Origin: Acidobacteriota bacterium
GTDB lineage: Bacteria; Acidobacteriota; Terriglobia; Bryobacterales; Bryobacteraceae
Length of the DNA: 64,000 bases
NCBI GenBank assembly: GCA_014584705.1
Contig: JACTMJ010000021.1
Span: forward strand, 153,132-217,131
Reading direction: 5' to 3'
Shown: piece by piece, positions 1 to 12,191 of the stretch
How positions within the stretch are numbered: the stretch's first letter is position 1
Layout of the letters: each line of letters starts with the position of its first letter
Notes under the pieces: generated by a model
Seen by the model: the letters and a program-made list of their open reading frames with translations, nothing else
The model's database searches: none
Told to the model about the DNA's origin: nothing
Made by a program: the position numbers and the translations under genes

Positions 1-137
1 ATACGCCCAGCCCGGAGACACGAGAAGAGGGCGGCTATCACACACTGCAAATCATGGTGGATGGCTATAGCCCGGATTGGGTGAAGCACCGGCCAGGGTA
101 TTTTTGGGGCGGGATGCCGGAGGCATCGGCGAAGTAG
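1..137 (+). CDS. C-terminal fragment of an unknown protein (5' end outside window)
   Basis: An open frame enters from the left edge and stops with TAG at 135-137. Reading from base 3, about 44 residues are visible, rich in aromatic and charged residues (for example the stretch MVDGYSPDWVKHRPGYFWGG). The composition looks like real coding sequence, and a strong terminator follows about 70 bases later, which fits the end of a plus-strand transcription unit. I do not recognise the family. Only the C-terminus is available, so no function is proposed. Confidence 0.5.
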   Translation, partial: TPSPETREEGGYHTLQIMVDGYSPDWVKHRPGYFWGGMPEASAK

Positions 138-205
138 GGTCAATGGTAGTATGCCGGAGGTACCGGCGAGATAACGATCTGCCAGCCTTCGAGGCGATAA
201 AACAG

Positions 206-236
206 AAAACGCCCGGCCGCTACGCCGGGCGTTTTT
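206..236. terminator. Bidirectional intrinsic terminator
   Basis: A perfect 12-bp inverted repeat, AAAACGCCCGGC at 206-217 and GCCGGGCGTTTT at 224-235, encloses a six-base loop. The A-run on one side and T-run on the other let it work on both strands. It lies between the plus-strand fragment ending at 137 and the minus-strand oxidoreductase ending at 253, so it should terminate both. Confidence 0.85.
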
Positions 237-252
237 CATGTCTGAACCCGGC

Positions 253-1410
253 CTACGCGCCGGGCACCGTTGTCTCCGGAAGCACGTCGTACCAGGAGTA
301 TTCGCGGCCCGTGTAAATCGAATCGCGCCCCATCACGGCGCTTAGCGTGCTCTTCGCGGCCCAGATCGCCGCATTCTCGATCTTGCCGGTGCGCGCGCCG
401 TCGACGAACGCGTCCACCGCTTCCTGGGTGATGTCGTGCGGCACCTTGGTTTCCTTCACGGGTTGGCCCGGAAGGTAGACGGCTGTGCGGGAGCGCGACG
501 TCTGCACGGTCCCCTTCTCGCACATGAAGGTTTCGCCGATGTCATCCCACCCGTTCACATTGCGCCGGTTGAATTGCGTGGCCTGATAGCTGAAGCAGAG
601 ATCGCTGCCGTACTGGTAATTGAGCGAGGCGTTGTCGAGGATATCGCCGATCTCGCGCCGCGACATTCGCGAACCGTAGCCGTGTACCTTCGCCGGATAG
701 AGCCCGGTAAACCAGTTCACCACGTCGATATTGTGGCAATCCTGCTCCACGATGATATCGCCGGAAAAATCGCGATAGAAGAACCAGTTGCGGATCTTCT
801 CCTGCTCCGGAGGATGACCCGTCTTGATCGCGGGGCCCCCGCCAATCCAGGAGGCGCGCACGGCCAGCAACTTGCCGAGACTTCCGGAATTCACCAACCG
901 CCACGCTTCCTGATAGGCCTTGCCGTAGCGCTGCTGAAAACCGCAGGAAATCCGTTTCGTTGGGTCCGCCTTCGAAGCGGCTTTCAGGATGCGATGGGTG
1001 TCGAATACGTTCACGCCCATCGGCTTCTCGCAGTAAATGTGCTTCCGGGCCGCGATGGCCGCCTCCAGGTGTTCCGGGTGCAGAAACGCCGGCGTGGCGA
1101 TCAGCACCGCGTCCACCGGGCTGCTCAGCATGTCCTGATAAGCGCCGAATTCCTTGGCGCCCGAATACTTCTCTCGCCCGGCGGCGAGCCGGTCCGGGTA
1201 GATGTCGCAAATCGCGGTGACTTTGGCGAATTCGTTCTTGGCGAAGAGGCTGCTCACGTACATACCGCGATTGCCGCAGCCGATCAGCCCCAGCGAAAGC
1301 GCCGAGTTGGCCTGGCTGCCAAAGGCCGTTTGTGGCTTCACGATCAAAAAGCTGGCCGCTGCCGCCCCGCTGCCCGTGACAAAGCCGCGGCGGGATGCCG
1401 AATGTCCCAT
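253..1410 (-). CDS. Tat-exported Gfo/Idh/MocA family oxidoreductase
   Basis: A 385-aa NAD(P)-dependent sugar dehydrogenase-like protein. The N-terminus carries a twin-arginine signal (SRRGFV followed by an Ala-rich hydrophobic stretch), so it probably acts in the periplasm. A Rossmann nucleotide-binding motif (GLIGCGNRG) follows, and then the family EKP motif (CEKPMGVN), whose Lys is the usual catalytic residue. The start at 1410 was chosen because AGGAGA lies just upstream and the Tat motif follows directly; a longer reading to 1503 has neither. Many acidobacterial and planctomycete genomes carry families of such secreted oxidoreductases. The substrate cannot be told from sequence. Confidence 0.85.
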   Translation of the reverse strand: MGHSASRRGFVTGSGAAAASFLIVKPQTAFGSQANSALSLGLIGCGNRGMYVSSLFAKNEFAKVTAICDIYPDRLAAGREKYSGAKEFGAYQDMLSSPVDAVLIATPAFLHPEHLEAAIAARKHIYCEKPMGVNVFDTHRILKAASKADPTKRISCGFQQRYGKAYQEAWRLVNSGSLGKLLAVRASWIGGGPAIKTGHPPEQEKIRNWFFYRDFSGDIIVEQDCHNIDVVNWFTGLYPAKVHGYGSRMSRREIGDILDNASLNYQYGSDLCFSYQATQFNRRNVNGWDDIGETFMCEKGTVQTSRSRTAVYLPGQPVKETKVPHDITQEAVDAFVDGARTGKIENAAIWAAKSTLSAVMGRDSIYTGREYSWYDVLPETTVPGA

Positions 1411-1621
1411 GGTTTCTCCTATTTGGTGAACGGATCGCCGACCAATCGGTTCAAGCGCTCCGATTATATCAGCACGCCTCTCTCCGCATGCATCGGTCCG
1501 CACTGGCGATCGTGGCCCTCCGCGAGCACCCGTTCGCGCGCCGGCTCGGCGTCCGGTTTGGTGTAAAATCGTGTGTTACCCTGAGAACTGCGATCACGTC
1601 CCACAGGTTGAGTTACTTCCC

Positions 1622-2146
1622 ATGCGTCAGTTTGCCAAGACTATCCTTTTGTCCGCCTGCGCTCTGATTGCGTTCGGCGGCGTTGCCCTTTCGGCCCAAC
1701 AGAAAGTGGCCATTATCGACGTCCAGAAAGCCATTCTCGAAACGGCCGAGATCAAGAAGGCGCAAGCCGATCTCGAAGCCAAGTACAAGCCGAGGCAGGA
1801 CGAGTTCGACGCCGCTCAGAAGGAAATGGCCGCCATCCAGAATCAACTGGATTCCCAGGCCGCAACGCTCACACCCGCCCAGGGCGCGGAACTTCAGGGC
1901 AAGCTCCAGATGTCCCAGCGTCGCGTGCAGCGAATGCAGGAAGATCTGCAGGCGGCCATCGGGCGCGACCGAGACGCCATCCTCAGCCAGGTCGGCCAGC
2001 GGATGCAGGCCGTGGTCACGAAGATCGCCAGCGCTAAGGATCTCGACGTGCTCATCGACGTCTCGAACGCGGTTTATTTCAAGCCCGCGCTGGACATTAC
2101 CACCGAGGCGGTTACCGCATACGATAAGGCGCATCCTCCCAGCTAG
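1622..2146 (+). CDS. OmpH/Skp-family periplasmic chaperone
   Basis: A 174-aa protein with a cleavable signal peptide (MRQFAKTILLSACALIAFGG, cleavage near the ALSAQ region). A short beta segment (KVAIIDVQKAIL) comes next, then a long Lys/Glu/Gln-rich helical region of about 100 residues, then a C-terminal beta segment (LDVLIDVSNAVYF). This is the Skp pattern: helical tentacles on a beta trimerisation core. Skp proteins hold unfolded outer-membrane proteins in the periplasm. In many genomes the gene sits next to bamA or lpxD; here neither is adjacent. The start at 1622 is set by the signal peptide; the Shine-Dalgarno sequence is weak. A TAAAAT element lies at about 1563. Confidence 0.8.
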   Translation: MRQFAKTILLSACALIAFGGVALSAQQKVAIIDVQKAILETAEIKKAQADLEAKYKPRQDEFDAAQKEMAAIQNQLDSQAATLTPAQGAELQGKLQMSQRRVQRMQEDLQAAIGRDRDAILSQVGQRMQAVVTKIASAKDLDVLIDVSNAVYFKPALDITTEAVTAYDKAHPPS

Positions 2147-2206
2147 CGCGATCGGGGGCGTTTCGAAACAAGAAGCGCTTCCGCGGTGTCGATACGTTTA
2201 GTTGCT

Positions 2207-2668
2207 ATGGCCGGCTTTCTCAACAACTACGGAGTAGACGAAGCAAGGCGGGAGAGGCGCTGGAAGTGGATTATCGGCACGATCCTGATCGTAGCCACTG
2301 TTTCCATCGCCGGATATTTCTTCTTCCGCACCTACTTTGAGAAGAAGACCATGGATCATTTCCTGGCTCTTCTCGCGGATCGGAATTACCCCGCCGCCTA
2401 CGTTATGTTCGGCTGCACCAAGGAAAAGCCCTGCCGCGATTACGCGTATGAGAAGTTCCTGGAAGATTGGGGACCCGGCAGCCTGTGGAGCGACCCCCAT
2501 TACGCCGAAATCGCCAAAGTCCGCTACTGCGGAGACACCGTCATCTTCAACATGTTCATCAAGGGCGACGACGTGAACCTGGTGGTACAAAAGGACACTC
2601 AGGAAATCGGATTCGCCCCCTGGGCCACCTGCACCGGCACCATCGTGGAAATGGAAGTCAAAAAATAG
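2207..2668 (+). CDS. Hypothetical single-pass membrane protein
   Basis: A 153-aa protein with a charged N-terminal segment (EARRERRWKW), one transmembrane helix at about residues 21-41, and a soluble domain of about 110 residues. The soluble part contains four Cys residues (a CTKEKPC pair, RYCGD, ATCTG), which could form disulfides outside the membrane. The general shape (N-terminal anchor plus small alpha/beta domain) resembles DUF4878-like or NTF2-like anchored domains, but I do not recognise a family. An alternative GTG start lies at 2186. It follows the Skp-like gene by 60 bases and may be cotranscribed. Confidence 0.65.
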   Translation: MAGFLNNYGVDEARRERRWKWIIGTILIVATVSIAGYFFFRTYFEKKTMDHFLALLADRNYPAAYVMFGCTKEKPCRDYAYEKFLEDWGPGSLWSDPHYAEIAKVRYCGDTVIFNMFIKGDDVNLVVQKDTQEIGFAPWATCTGTIVEMEVKK

Positions 2669-2689
2669 CCCTGCTTGCCTGCCCCGTCG

Positions 2690-3886
2690 CTATCGCAGCC
2701 GCCCTTCGAAAATGCGCCCTTGCGGGTCCGATGCCAGCACGATCCACGGTTGGCCAGCGGGCAGCGGACCCTTGAGCGACGTCGCGTTGTTGAGCTGGCC
2801 GCCGGAATCGAGGAGCACGGCCGCCTTCTGGCCGACGTCGAGGGCTCTTCGCGTCGTCCCCTGCCAAACGATCGCATCGACGCGCGGATTCAGGCCGTCC
2901 TTGCGATAAAGCGAATACACCAGCAGCAGCCGGTCCGCTCCGCCCAGCAGGACAATGGGGCGGCTCGGTCCCCCCGCGCTCGTGAGCGGCGCGAAGGGAA
3001 GATTCGTCCATTTTCCCTTCGGATCACGGATGCGCAACACCTGTTGCGGCTTGCCCATCTCATCCACCGAATTCTTGGTGGCAATGTAAAGGGTACCGTC
3101 GCCCGCCACGGCCATACTGATGTGGTCGTCGGCCGTCCGCCCGCCGCTGTCCGCGGTCTCAATCGGCTTCCACGCTTCGGGAGCGGCGCCGTCCTCATGC
3201 TGCCGGAAGTACACGGCGTCGTGATCCTGGTCAGACCACACAACCGCCACGCTTCCCGGCAGCGCCACAATGGCGCAAATATCATCCGCGTTCGCCTTTG
3301 CGGCGCTGACGGCGATGGGTTCTGACCAGGACGTCACCGCATCGCCAATCGAGTGGCGAACGTACATTTCCCGCTGCCAGTTATTGGCCACCCACCAACG
3401 GCCCCGGCCGTCGCGGGCGATCGTCGCCGTCTCGATACCCTCATCGGGCGCCTGCTTTGGATAGGTAACCAGGCGAGCCGGAGAAGCCGCTAGCGCATAC
3501 CGATGCGTCGCGGCATCCCAGCGCAACGAGACCACCGCGAGCCGCTCCGGCGCAACGAGTACGGCGGTGGCTGTGTCCCGGTCCGCCCAGACATCGGCCT
3601 GCCCTGGAAGCCCCTGGAGCGCGGCATCAAGATAGGTTTGACGCTGCCAACCGTCGCTGCTACGCTTCCACACGCTACTCCCGCCTTGCACCGGAAGCCA
3701 CGCCCACCAAACGCCCTGTGCAAACCACAGTTTCGATTGCGGCTTATCCTGGGTCGGCCTGTCCACATTTACCTGAAACACCGGAGCGGCCAACCCGATC
3801 GCGGCCGAGGCCTTCCGGCCGAAAGCCCCCAGCAGCAGCGGCCCCGCGCAAGCCGCCCGCCGCGAAATCAAAATCGAGTCCCTCAT
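2690..3886 (-). CDS. Tat-exported beta-propeller (BNR/sialidase-like) protein
   Basis: A 398-aa protein. The N-terminus has a Tat-like signal (SRRAACAGPLLLGAFG), so export is likely. The rest is a regular series of beta-rich repeats with Trp/Asp/Gly blades (GRGRWWVANNW, VAVVWSDQDHDAVYF, GDGTLYIATKN), typical of a sialidase-type or BNR-repeat propeller. No enzymatic Arg triad is evident to me, so it may only bind carbohydrate or act as a periplasmic lectin-like protein. The start at 3886 was chosen for the Tat motif and a GAGG upstream; a longer frame to 3940 lacks both. It converges on the preceding plus-strand gene with a 21-base gap. Confidence 0.6.
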   Translation of the reverse strand: MRDSILISRRAACAGPLLLGAFGRKASAAIGLAAPVFQVNVDRPTQDKPQSKLWFAQGVWWAWLPVQGGSSVWKRSSDGWQRQTYLDAALQGLPGQADVWADRDTATAVLVAPERLAVVSLRWDAATHRYALAASPARLVTYPKQAPDEGIETATIARDGRGRWWVANNWQREMYVRHSIGDAVTSWSEPIAVSAAKANADDICAIVALPGSVAVVWSDQDHDAVYFRQHEDGAAPEAWKPIETADSGGRTADDHISMAVAGDGTLYIATKNSVDEMGKPQQVLRIRDPKGKWTNLPFAPLTSAGGPSRPIVLLGGADRLLLVYSLYRKDGLNPRVDAIVWQGTTRRALDVGQKAAVLLDSGGQLNNATSLKGPLPAGQPWIVLASDPQGRIFEGRLR

Positions 3887-4051
3887 CCGCACCTCGCCCT
3901 GATCTGTCAAAAGAGCCCTTTCAGGATACCGCTTGAGCACAAATGAGAGTGTCCAACTCGCCGTTTCGCCACGCCGGACCGGTAGCGCGCATCCTTCCGC
4001 CGGATCCGCTCCGCGGCCCGTCGATTCCTCAGCCCCGTGGCGGCCCCGCCG

Positions 4052-6157
4052 CTAGTAAGTCAGCAACCGGCGCATCTCCGCTGTCAGATCGCTCACCTGC
4101 GGCAGGATCTCGTTCTCGAGAATCGGATTGTACGCCACCCAGACGTCCTTCGCGGCCACGCGACCCACCGGCGCATCCAGACGGTGAAACAGTTCATCGG
4201 CAATCCGGGCCGCGATTTCCGCACCATAGCCCCAGCTGAGCGTGTCCTCGTGGGCCACGATAACGCGGTTCGTCTTCTCCACGGAGGTCTTGATCGCCTC
4301 CCAATCGTAGGGAGAGAGGGAGCGCAGGTCGATCACCTCGACCGAACAGCCGGGCTCTTCCCGCTCGATCTCCGCCGCCGCCAGTTCCGCCTTGTGGACC
4401 AGTGCGCCATAAGCGATCACGGTCAGGTTCTCGCCGGGGCGCGCAACCCGCGCCTTGCCGAACGGGATCATGAAGTCCGCGCCCGCATGCGGGTTGCGAT
4501 TGTACGGCTCCCGGTAGAGCCGCTTGTGCTCGAGATAGAGCACCGGATCGTCGCAGCGAATGGCCGTGCGCAGCAACCCCGCCGCATCGCGCGCGTTCGA
4601 CGGGAATACCACCCGCAGGCCCGGTATATGCGTAAACGCCACCTCGCCGCTCTGGCTGTGATAGATAGAGCCGCCGTTGAGATATCCGCCGATCGGCACG
4701 CGAATCACGATCGGGCAGGGAAAGCCGTTGTATGATCGCCAGCGCATCGTGCAGAGTTCATCCCGGATCTGCATCATCGCGGGCCATATATAGTCGAAAA
4801 ACTGAATTTCGACCACCGGCTTCATCCCGCGCAGCGCCATGCCCAGCGCCCGGCCGACTATCCCCGCCTCGGCGAGGGTCGAATTGAAGCAGCGATCGTC
4901 GCCAAACTCCCGCTGCAATCCGAGCGTCACCTTGAAGACACCGCCCTTGCCCTTCACCTCGGCCAGATGCTCGCTCCGGCTGCAATCCGCCACATCCTCG
5001 CCGAACACCAGCATTTTCGGGTTGTACCGCATCTCCTCGTGCAGCGTCAGATTGATCGCGTCGAGCATCGTGCGCGGCTCGCCGTGCTCCCGTGCCGGCG
5101 TATCAAACGCGCTGGAGGTCGGGTCCACCTTGTCCGAATAGAGGAACTCCATCACGCCCGCCGGATCCGGCATCGGCTCCAGCAGCACGTCGCTCTCTAT
5201 GCGGCTGATCTCGCGGTCAATCTCGCCGCGAATGCTGGCAATCTCCTCCCGGCTGTACACCCCCTTTTCCAAAAGGAACCGTTCCATCAGAGGAATGGGG
5301 TCGCGCTCCGCCTCCCGTTCCCGCTCCGTGGCGCTCTTGTAGTTGCGTTCATCGTCGGAAAGCGAATGGGAATATGGGCGCGTCACGTGCGCATGCACAA
5401 AGGCCGGGCCCCGGCCCTCCCGGCAATACTGAGCGGCCTCCTGCATCGCGAGATAGCAGGTGACGAAATCACTGCCTTCGATCTCTGTCACCTTCAGCCC
5501 GGGGAAGCTCTTCACCAGACGCGAGATGCTGCCACCCGCCGTCTGCACCTCAACCGGCGTTGAAATGGCGAATTCATTGTCCTGGATCAGGTAAATAATC
5601 GGCAATTTGCCGAGGCAGGCGATGTTGAGCGATTCCCAGAACTCGCCCTGGCTGGTCGCGCCCTCTCCGGTGGAACAGAGCGCCACCTCGTCGCGCTCGG
5701 GGTGCAGCCGTAGCGACGCATCGGCGCATCCCACGGCATGCAGATAGTGCGACCCCGTAGGCGAAGACGAACTGACGATGTGTAGCTCCGGGCTGCTCCA
5801 GTGCGAAGGCATCTGGCGTCCACCCGAAGCCGTATCGGTCTTCGCGCCTACCCCCTGCAGCAGCATGTCGCGCGCGGTCCACCCCATGGCGAGCGAACTG
5901 GCGCGGTCCCGATAGTAGGGGAAAAACCAGTCGTAGCCGGGGCGCATCACCATCCCGGCGGCGGTTTGAATGGCTTCGTGTCCGGCGGCGGAGACCTGAA
6001 AAAAGATCTTCTGCTGCCGCTTCATAAGGATCTCCCGGTCGTCAATGGAACGGGACGTGTACATCAGCCGGAAAGCGCGCTTCAGCTCTTCAACCGGGAT
6101 GCCCTTAAGATGGGGTTCGATTTCGCGGGCCGGCTGGGATCCGGTCACACTCGCCAT
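4052..6157 (-). CDS. Fused alpha/beta E1 component of a 2-oxoacid dehydrogenase
   Basis: A 701-aa thiamine-diphosphate enzyme in which E1 alpha (about residues 20-335) and E1 beta (about 362-701) are joined in one chain. The ThDP motif is visible in the alpha half ([12 protein letters not shown] at about 164, ending in QDN at about 192), and the beta half carries the usual FGEDV and [11 protein letters not shown] segments. Such enzymes decarboxylate pyruvate or branched-chain 2-oxoacids and pass the acyl group to a lipoyl E2. No E2 or E3 gene is adjacent, so the partner must be encoded elsewhere. The start at 6157 has a strong GGAGGAG ribosome site. The closest analogues are fused bkdA/bkdB or PdhA/PdhB-type proteins; the exact substrate is not determined. 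Confidence 0.85.
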   Translation of the reverse strand: MASVTGSQPAREIEPHLKGIPVEELKRAFRLMYTSRSIDDREILMKRQQKIFFQVSAAGHEAIQTAAGMVMRPGYDWFFPYYRDRASSLAMGWTARDMLLQGVGAKTDTASGGRQMPSHWSSPELHIVSSSSPTGSHYLHAVGCADASLRLHPERDEVALCSTGEGATSQGEFWESLNIACLGKLPIIYLIQDNEFAISTPVEVQTAGGSISRLVKSFPGLKVTEIEGSDFVTCYLAMQEAAQYCREGRGPAFVHAHVTRPYSHSLSDDERNYKSATEREREAERDPIPLMERFLLEKGVYSREEIASIRGEIDREISRIESDVLLEPMPDPAGVMEFLYSDKVDPTSSAFDTPAREHGEPRTMLDAINLTLHEEMRYNPKMLVFGEDVADCSRSEHLAEVKGKGGVFKVTLGLQREFGDDRCFNSTLAEAGIVGRALGMALRGMKPVVEIQFFDYIWPAMMQIRDELCTMRWRSYNGFPCPIVIRVPIGGYLNGGSIYHSQSGEVAFTHIPGLRVVFPSNARDAAGLLRTAIRCDDPVLYLEHKRLYREPYNRNPHAGADFMIPFGKARVARPGENLTVIAYGALVHKAELAAAEIEREEPGCSVEVIDLRSLSPYDWEAIKTSVEKTNRVIVAHEDTLSWGYGAEIAARIADELFHRLDAPVGRVAAKDVWVAYNPILENEILPQVSDLTAEMRRLLTY

Positions 6158-6182
6158 TCGGTCTCCTCCACACTCAGCGTCT

Positions 6183-6212
6183 AGTTTAACGCCACATTTA
6201 GCTATCAGTCAA
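6183..6212 (-). promoter_or_regulatory. Sigma70-type promoter for the fused E1 gene
   Basis: On the minus strand, a TTGACT -35 element (bases 6212-6207) is separated by 18 bases from TAAACT (6188-6183). It lies 26 bases upstream of the E1 start codon at 6157, inside a locally AT-rich stretch of an otherwise GC-rich region. Confidence 0.5.
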
Positions 6213-6362
6213 AATCATTGAACCCATAAACAACTTTTATAAGAGGCTATCGGAACACTCCTCGAAGAAACATCAAAACCCTCCCGCGAATCCAACCTCG
6301 CGAGGCTTTGCGCATCTTTTGCGTCCGCCGCTGCTTTCAGCCAGAATACAGGTAGAATCGCC

Positions 6363-6650
6363 ATGCAGCCCAAAGTTCCGATCGACACGAAGCGCTTTGT
6401 GATCCGCGGCCGCGTGCAAGGCGTCGGCTACCGTTTCTTCGTCGAAAAACATGCCCAGCGGATCGGGTTGCGCGGTTACGCGAAGAACCTGGGCGACGGC
6501 ACCGTGGAAGTAGTCGCCGTCGGCACGCCCGCCGAGCTTCAGGAACTGGAAGGATTGCTGCGACAAGGGCCGCGCCTCGCATTGGTATCGGGCGTGGAAG
6601 CGGAAGCCGCCCCGCCGGGAGAATATAGCCAATTCCGCGTTCGCGTCTGA
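6363..6650 (+). CDS. acyP: Acylphosphatase
   Basis: A 95-aa protein of the expected family length. It hydrolyses acyl phosphates. The signature GRVQGVGYRFFV contains the catalytic Arg, and the conserved Asn lies in GYAKNLGDGTVEV. The ferredoxin-like fold pattern is complete. A TAGAAT box at 6353-6358 lies only four bases before the ATG, so the transcript may be leaderless. It is divergent from the E1 gene and convergent with the sulfatase downstream. Confidence 0.93.
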   Translation: MQPKVPIDTKRFVIRGRVQGVGYRFFVEKHAQRIGLRGYAKNLGDGTVEVVAVGTPAELQELEGLLRQGPRLALVSGVEAEAAPPGEYSQFRVRV

Positions 6651-6715
6651 CGCATCCCGCGGCTTTCCGACGCACAACGCCCCGCCACCCCATCGAAATC
6701 ACCCTTCGCGCGCCC

Positions 6716-8095
6716 TCATCCTGTCGCGAACTCCAGGCTAAGTTTCCCCTGCTGCTTCCGCGGCGGCGTATGCTGCGTCCGCATGACGCCTTCCAGTTTC
6801 GCCACCAGCTTCGCGTGCGATGCAGCCACATCCCGGGTTTCCCCAGGATCGCTACTCAGATCGTAGAGTTCGACGGGCTTCTGCGGGCCCGGCCGCACGG
6901 CCTTCCACTTACCCGCCCGAACGGCCTGCTGCATCGCATCCAGGCGGTAGCGCTGGTTCCGGAAATCGTACTGGAAGAACTCCCAGTACAAGGGTCGCTC
7001 CGCGTCGAACGCCTTCCCCCTCAAGAGCGGAACCACGGACCGCCCGTCCAGTCCGCGCGGCGCCGTCGCTCCCGCAATCTCGCAGGCTGTCGGGAAGAAG
7101 TCGTAGAAAGTCCATGGCACGGAACTCTCTGATTTCGGCTTCACCGCGCCCGGCCAGCGCACCATCATCGGAACGCGGATGCCGCCCTCATACAGGTTGC
7201 CCTTCGCGCCGCGCAGAGGTCCATTGCTTTCAAAGCGGTCAAACCCGCGGGACTTCGCCCCCACGCCACCGTTATCGCTCGTGAGAAACACCACCGTATT
7301 CTCTGCCAGTCCGTTTTCTTTCAGCGCTTCGAGTAAGCGGCCAAAGTGGGTATCCGCCCTCGTCACCATGGCGGCATAGGTCTTCTCAACATCGTTCCAC
7401 GGCTCGTTCTCGTAAGGTGTCACGCTCGGAATTTCGTACTTCCCGTGGGGCAGCGTCCAGCAGGCATAGAGGAAGAAAGGCTCGCCGCGATACCGCCGCA
7501 CGAAATCGATCGTCTTCTCGGCGATCCGGTCGGCGCTGTAATCGCTTCCCCGCCCGTCATGGTTCCCCTTGAGCGGATCTGCCCGGTCATTGCTCCACAG
7601 GAAATCGGGGTAGTAGCTATGCGCATGGACCTGGTGCAGATAGCCGTAAAATTCGTCGAATCCGTGCTTCCACGGCACGCCGTCCGTGCGGATATCGCCG
7701 AGCCCCCACTTGCCGAACGCGCCCGTCGCATAACCGGCCTGCTTCAGCGCGGACGCCACCGTTCGGTCGCTTGCAAGCAGAGGCATCGTGCCAGCGTTCG
7801 TCCGGATGCTGCCATGGCCGGAGTGCATCCCCGTCATCAGCGTGCATCGCGAAGGGGCGCACACGGCCGAACCCGCATAGCAATCCGTGAACCGCAATCC
7901 TTCGACGGCGAACTTGTCGACGTTCGGCGTACGGATGAGCTTCTGGCCATAGCAGCCGAAGTCTCCGTACCCCAGATCGTCCAGCATGACGTAAACAATG
8001 TTAGGCGGTCGGCGCTGAGCCGCATTGGCCGTCCAGCCTGCCGCCGCCGCGCCCGAAGAGAAGAGAAACTGCCGTCGTTCCATCGGCTGCATCAT
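6716..8095 (-). CDS. Exported sulfatase (arylsulfatase family)
   Basis: A protein of about 459 aa with a Tat-like signal (ERRQFLFSSGAAAAG). The metal-binding DDLGYGD motif follows, and then the formylglycine site CAPSRCTLMTG (Cys-x-Pro-Ser-Arg). Further family motifs include GKWGLGD and TSDNGG. It should hydrolyse sulfate esters in the periplasm after a formylglycine-generating enzyme modifies the Cys. That enzyme is not in the window. The start is ambiguous: 8095 has GGGAG eleven bases upstream, 8083 begins at MERRQF. It is divergent from secA. The substrate is unknown, possibly a sulfated polysaccharide. Confidence 0.88.
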   Translation of the reverse strand: MMQPMERRQFLFSSGAAAAGWTANAAQRRPPNIVYVMLDDLGYGDFGCYGQKLIRTPNVDKFAVEGLRFTDCYAGSAVCAPSRCTLMTGMHSGHGSIRTNAGTMPLLASDRTVASALKQAGYATGAFGKWGLGDIRTDGVPWKHGFDEFYGYLHQVHAHSYYPDFLWSNDRADPLKGNHDGRGSDYSADRIAEKTIDFVRRYRGEPFFLYACWTLPHGKYEIPSVTPYENEPWNDVEKTYAAMVTRADTHFGRLLEALKENGLAENTVVFLTSDNGGVGAKSRGFDRFESNGPLRGAKGNLYEGGIRVPMMVRWPGAVKPKSESSVPWTFYDFFPTACEIAGATAPRGLDGRSVVPLLRGKAFDAERPLYWEFFQYDFRNQRYRLDAMQQAVRAGKWKAVRPGPQKPVELYDLSSDPGETRDVAASHAKLVAKLEGVMRTQHTPPRKQQGKLSLEFATG

Positions 8096-8200
8096 ATCGC
8101 ACACGGCTCCCGGCAAGATCGCCTGTCTTCGCTCCTCTGAATGGGCGCGCGGGGGCCGTGATTCCCGCGCCTCTACGCTAAACTGGAAGATGGTTCTTCT

Positions 8201-11050
<2,850 letters not shown>

Positions 11051-11153
11051 GGCGACTTTGCATTTCTCGCCCCATTGGCGGGAACCAACCGGGGAAAGCG
11101 CCGATCCAATCCAGCATAGGCGCGCCCAAACTCACGAAAGGGCTTATCCCGAT

Positions 11154-12191
11154 ATGATCGCCACCGCCACTCCACGTCCACCCTTGCTTCGCCTTCGACG
11201 CACGGCATCTCTAGGCGCTCTGACCTTGTTGTTCTGCGTCTCCGCGTGGGCAGCCCTTTGGACGGATCGCCTGGGAGATTTTGAGCGCCAAAGTGCCGCT
11301 TCCTACGCGCTCCAGAATCCGCGGCTCGGGCAGGAATACGGGGTCGAGGCGGCCGAGCGAGCAGAATACAAAGCCGGGAACCGCACCTTCATCGCCACTG
11401 CCTACCAGACGGCGGATTCCACCGGTGCCACCGCCCTCTATCAATCGCTCCAGCCGCCGGGAGCCAGACCCTCGGAGTTCGAAGCCAAAGCCCTCGAAGA
11501 AGCGTTTGCGCTTTCTTCCGTTGAGGCTGGCTCTACGACTGTAGTTCAATACCAGAATTACGTGATTGTCTTTGAGAAGGATCGCCCCACCTGGCAGGTG
11601 GTAAAGGATTATCTGGGCTACGCACCGAATTTGGGTATCTCCACGCCCCCGCCGCTCCCTGGCTATTTGCCCCGGGAGTTCATCGTTCCCGGCTCGGAGC
11701 GGTACATTCTGGGGCCGGAATCGCTGGGCCTTTACCTTCCCGAGGTCCCGGCGGGCGTTGCGGCATTCAGCCTGGGGGCGGAAGGACAAATTGCCGAGTA
11801 TGAAGCGGACGGCAACCGGCTGAAACTGGCCATCCTCTCCTATCCCACGCCGCAGATGGCTCGCAAGAAGCTCGAAGAGTATCAATCCCTTGGGAACCCG
11901 GTCCTAAAGCGCGATGGAACCCTCATCGTCTTTGTCGCCTCCCCTTCCAACCGGGATTTTGCGGAAAAGGTTGTCTCGCGCGTTCGCTACCGCGCCGCCG
12001 TCACCGTGAATGAGAAACTGACGTCTCCAGCGGAAGAATTCCGTCGGCTCATTATCAACATCGTCATCCTGGTTTTGGTGCTGATCACCCTTGCGGCCGT
12101 CGCCGGAATCGCGTTCGGCGGGCTGCGCTTTCTGCGGCGGAAGAATTCCTCAGCCGACGCCGACGATTTCCTTCGCCTGCGCATCGACTAA
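11154..12191 (+). CDS. Exported membrane-anchored protein, possibly DUF6599-like
   Basis: A 345-aa protein with an N-terminal hydrophobic signal or anchor (about residues 20-36) and a C-terminal transmembrane helix at about 300-325, followed by a basic tail. The middle part contains PGYLPREFIVPGSERYILGP, which resembles acidobacterial proteins annotated as DUF6599; that match is from memory and uncertain. The start at 11154 (MIATATPRPP) is used because it gives a proper signal region; a longer frame overlaps the end of secA in another phase. It follows secA by 103 bases and may be cotranscribed. No function is proposed. Confidence 0.7.
   Translation: MIATATPRPPLLRLRRTASLGALTLLFCVSAWAALWTDRLGDFERQSAASYALQNPRLGQEYGVEAAERAEYKAGNRTFIATAYQTADSTGATALYQSLQPPGARPSEFEAKALEEAFALSSVEAGSTTVVQYQNYVIVFEKDRPTWQVVKDYLGYAPNLGISTPPPLPGYLPREFIVPGSERYILGPESLGLYLPEVPAGVAAFSLGAEGQIAEYEADGNRLKLAILSYPTPQMARKKLEEYQSLGNPVLKRDGTLIVFVASPSNRDFAEKVVSRVRYRAAVTVNEKLTSPAEEFRRLIINIVILVLVLITLAAVAGIAFGGLRFLRRKNSSADADDFLRLRID

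Noticed and set aside
436..1566. Long plus-strand open frame of 376 codons opposite the first oxidoreductase
   Set aside because: It is the antisense of the Gfo/Idh/MocA gene, with the Arg/Ala/Leu composition expected from complementary GC-rich codons and no recognisable domain.
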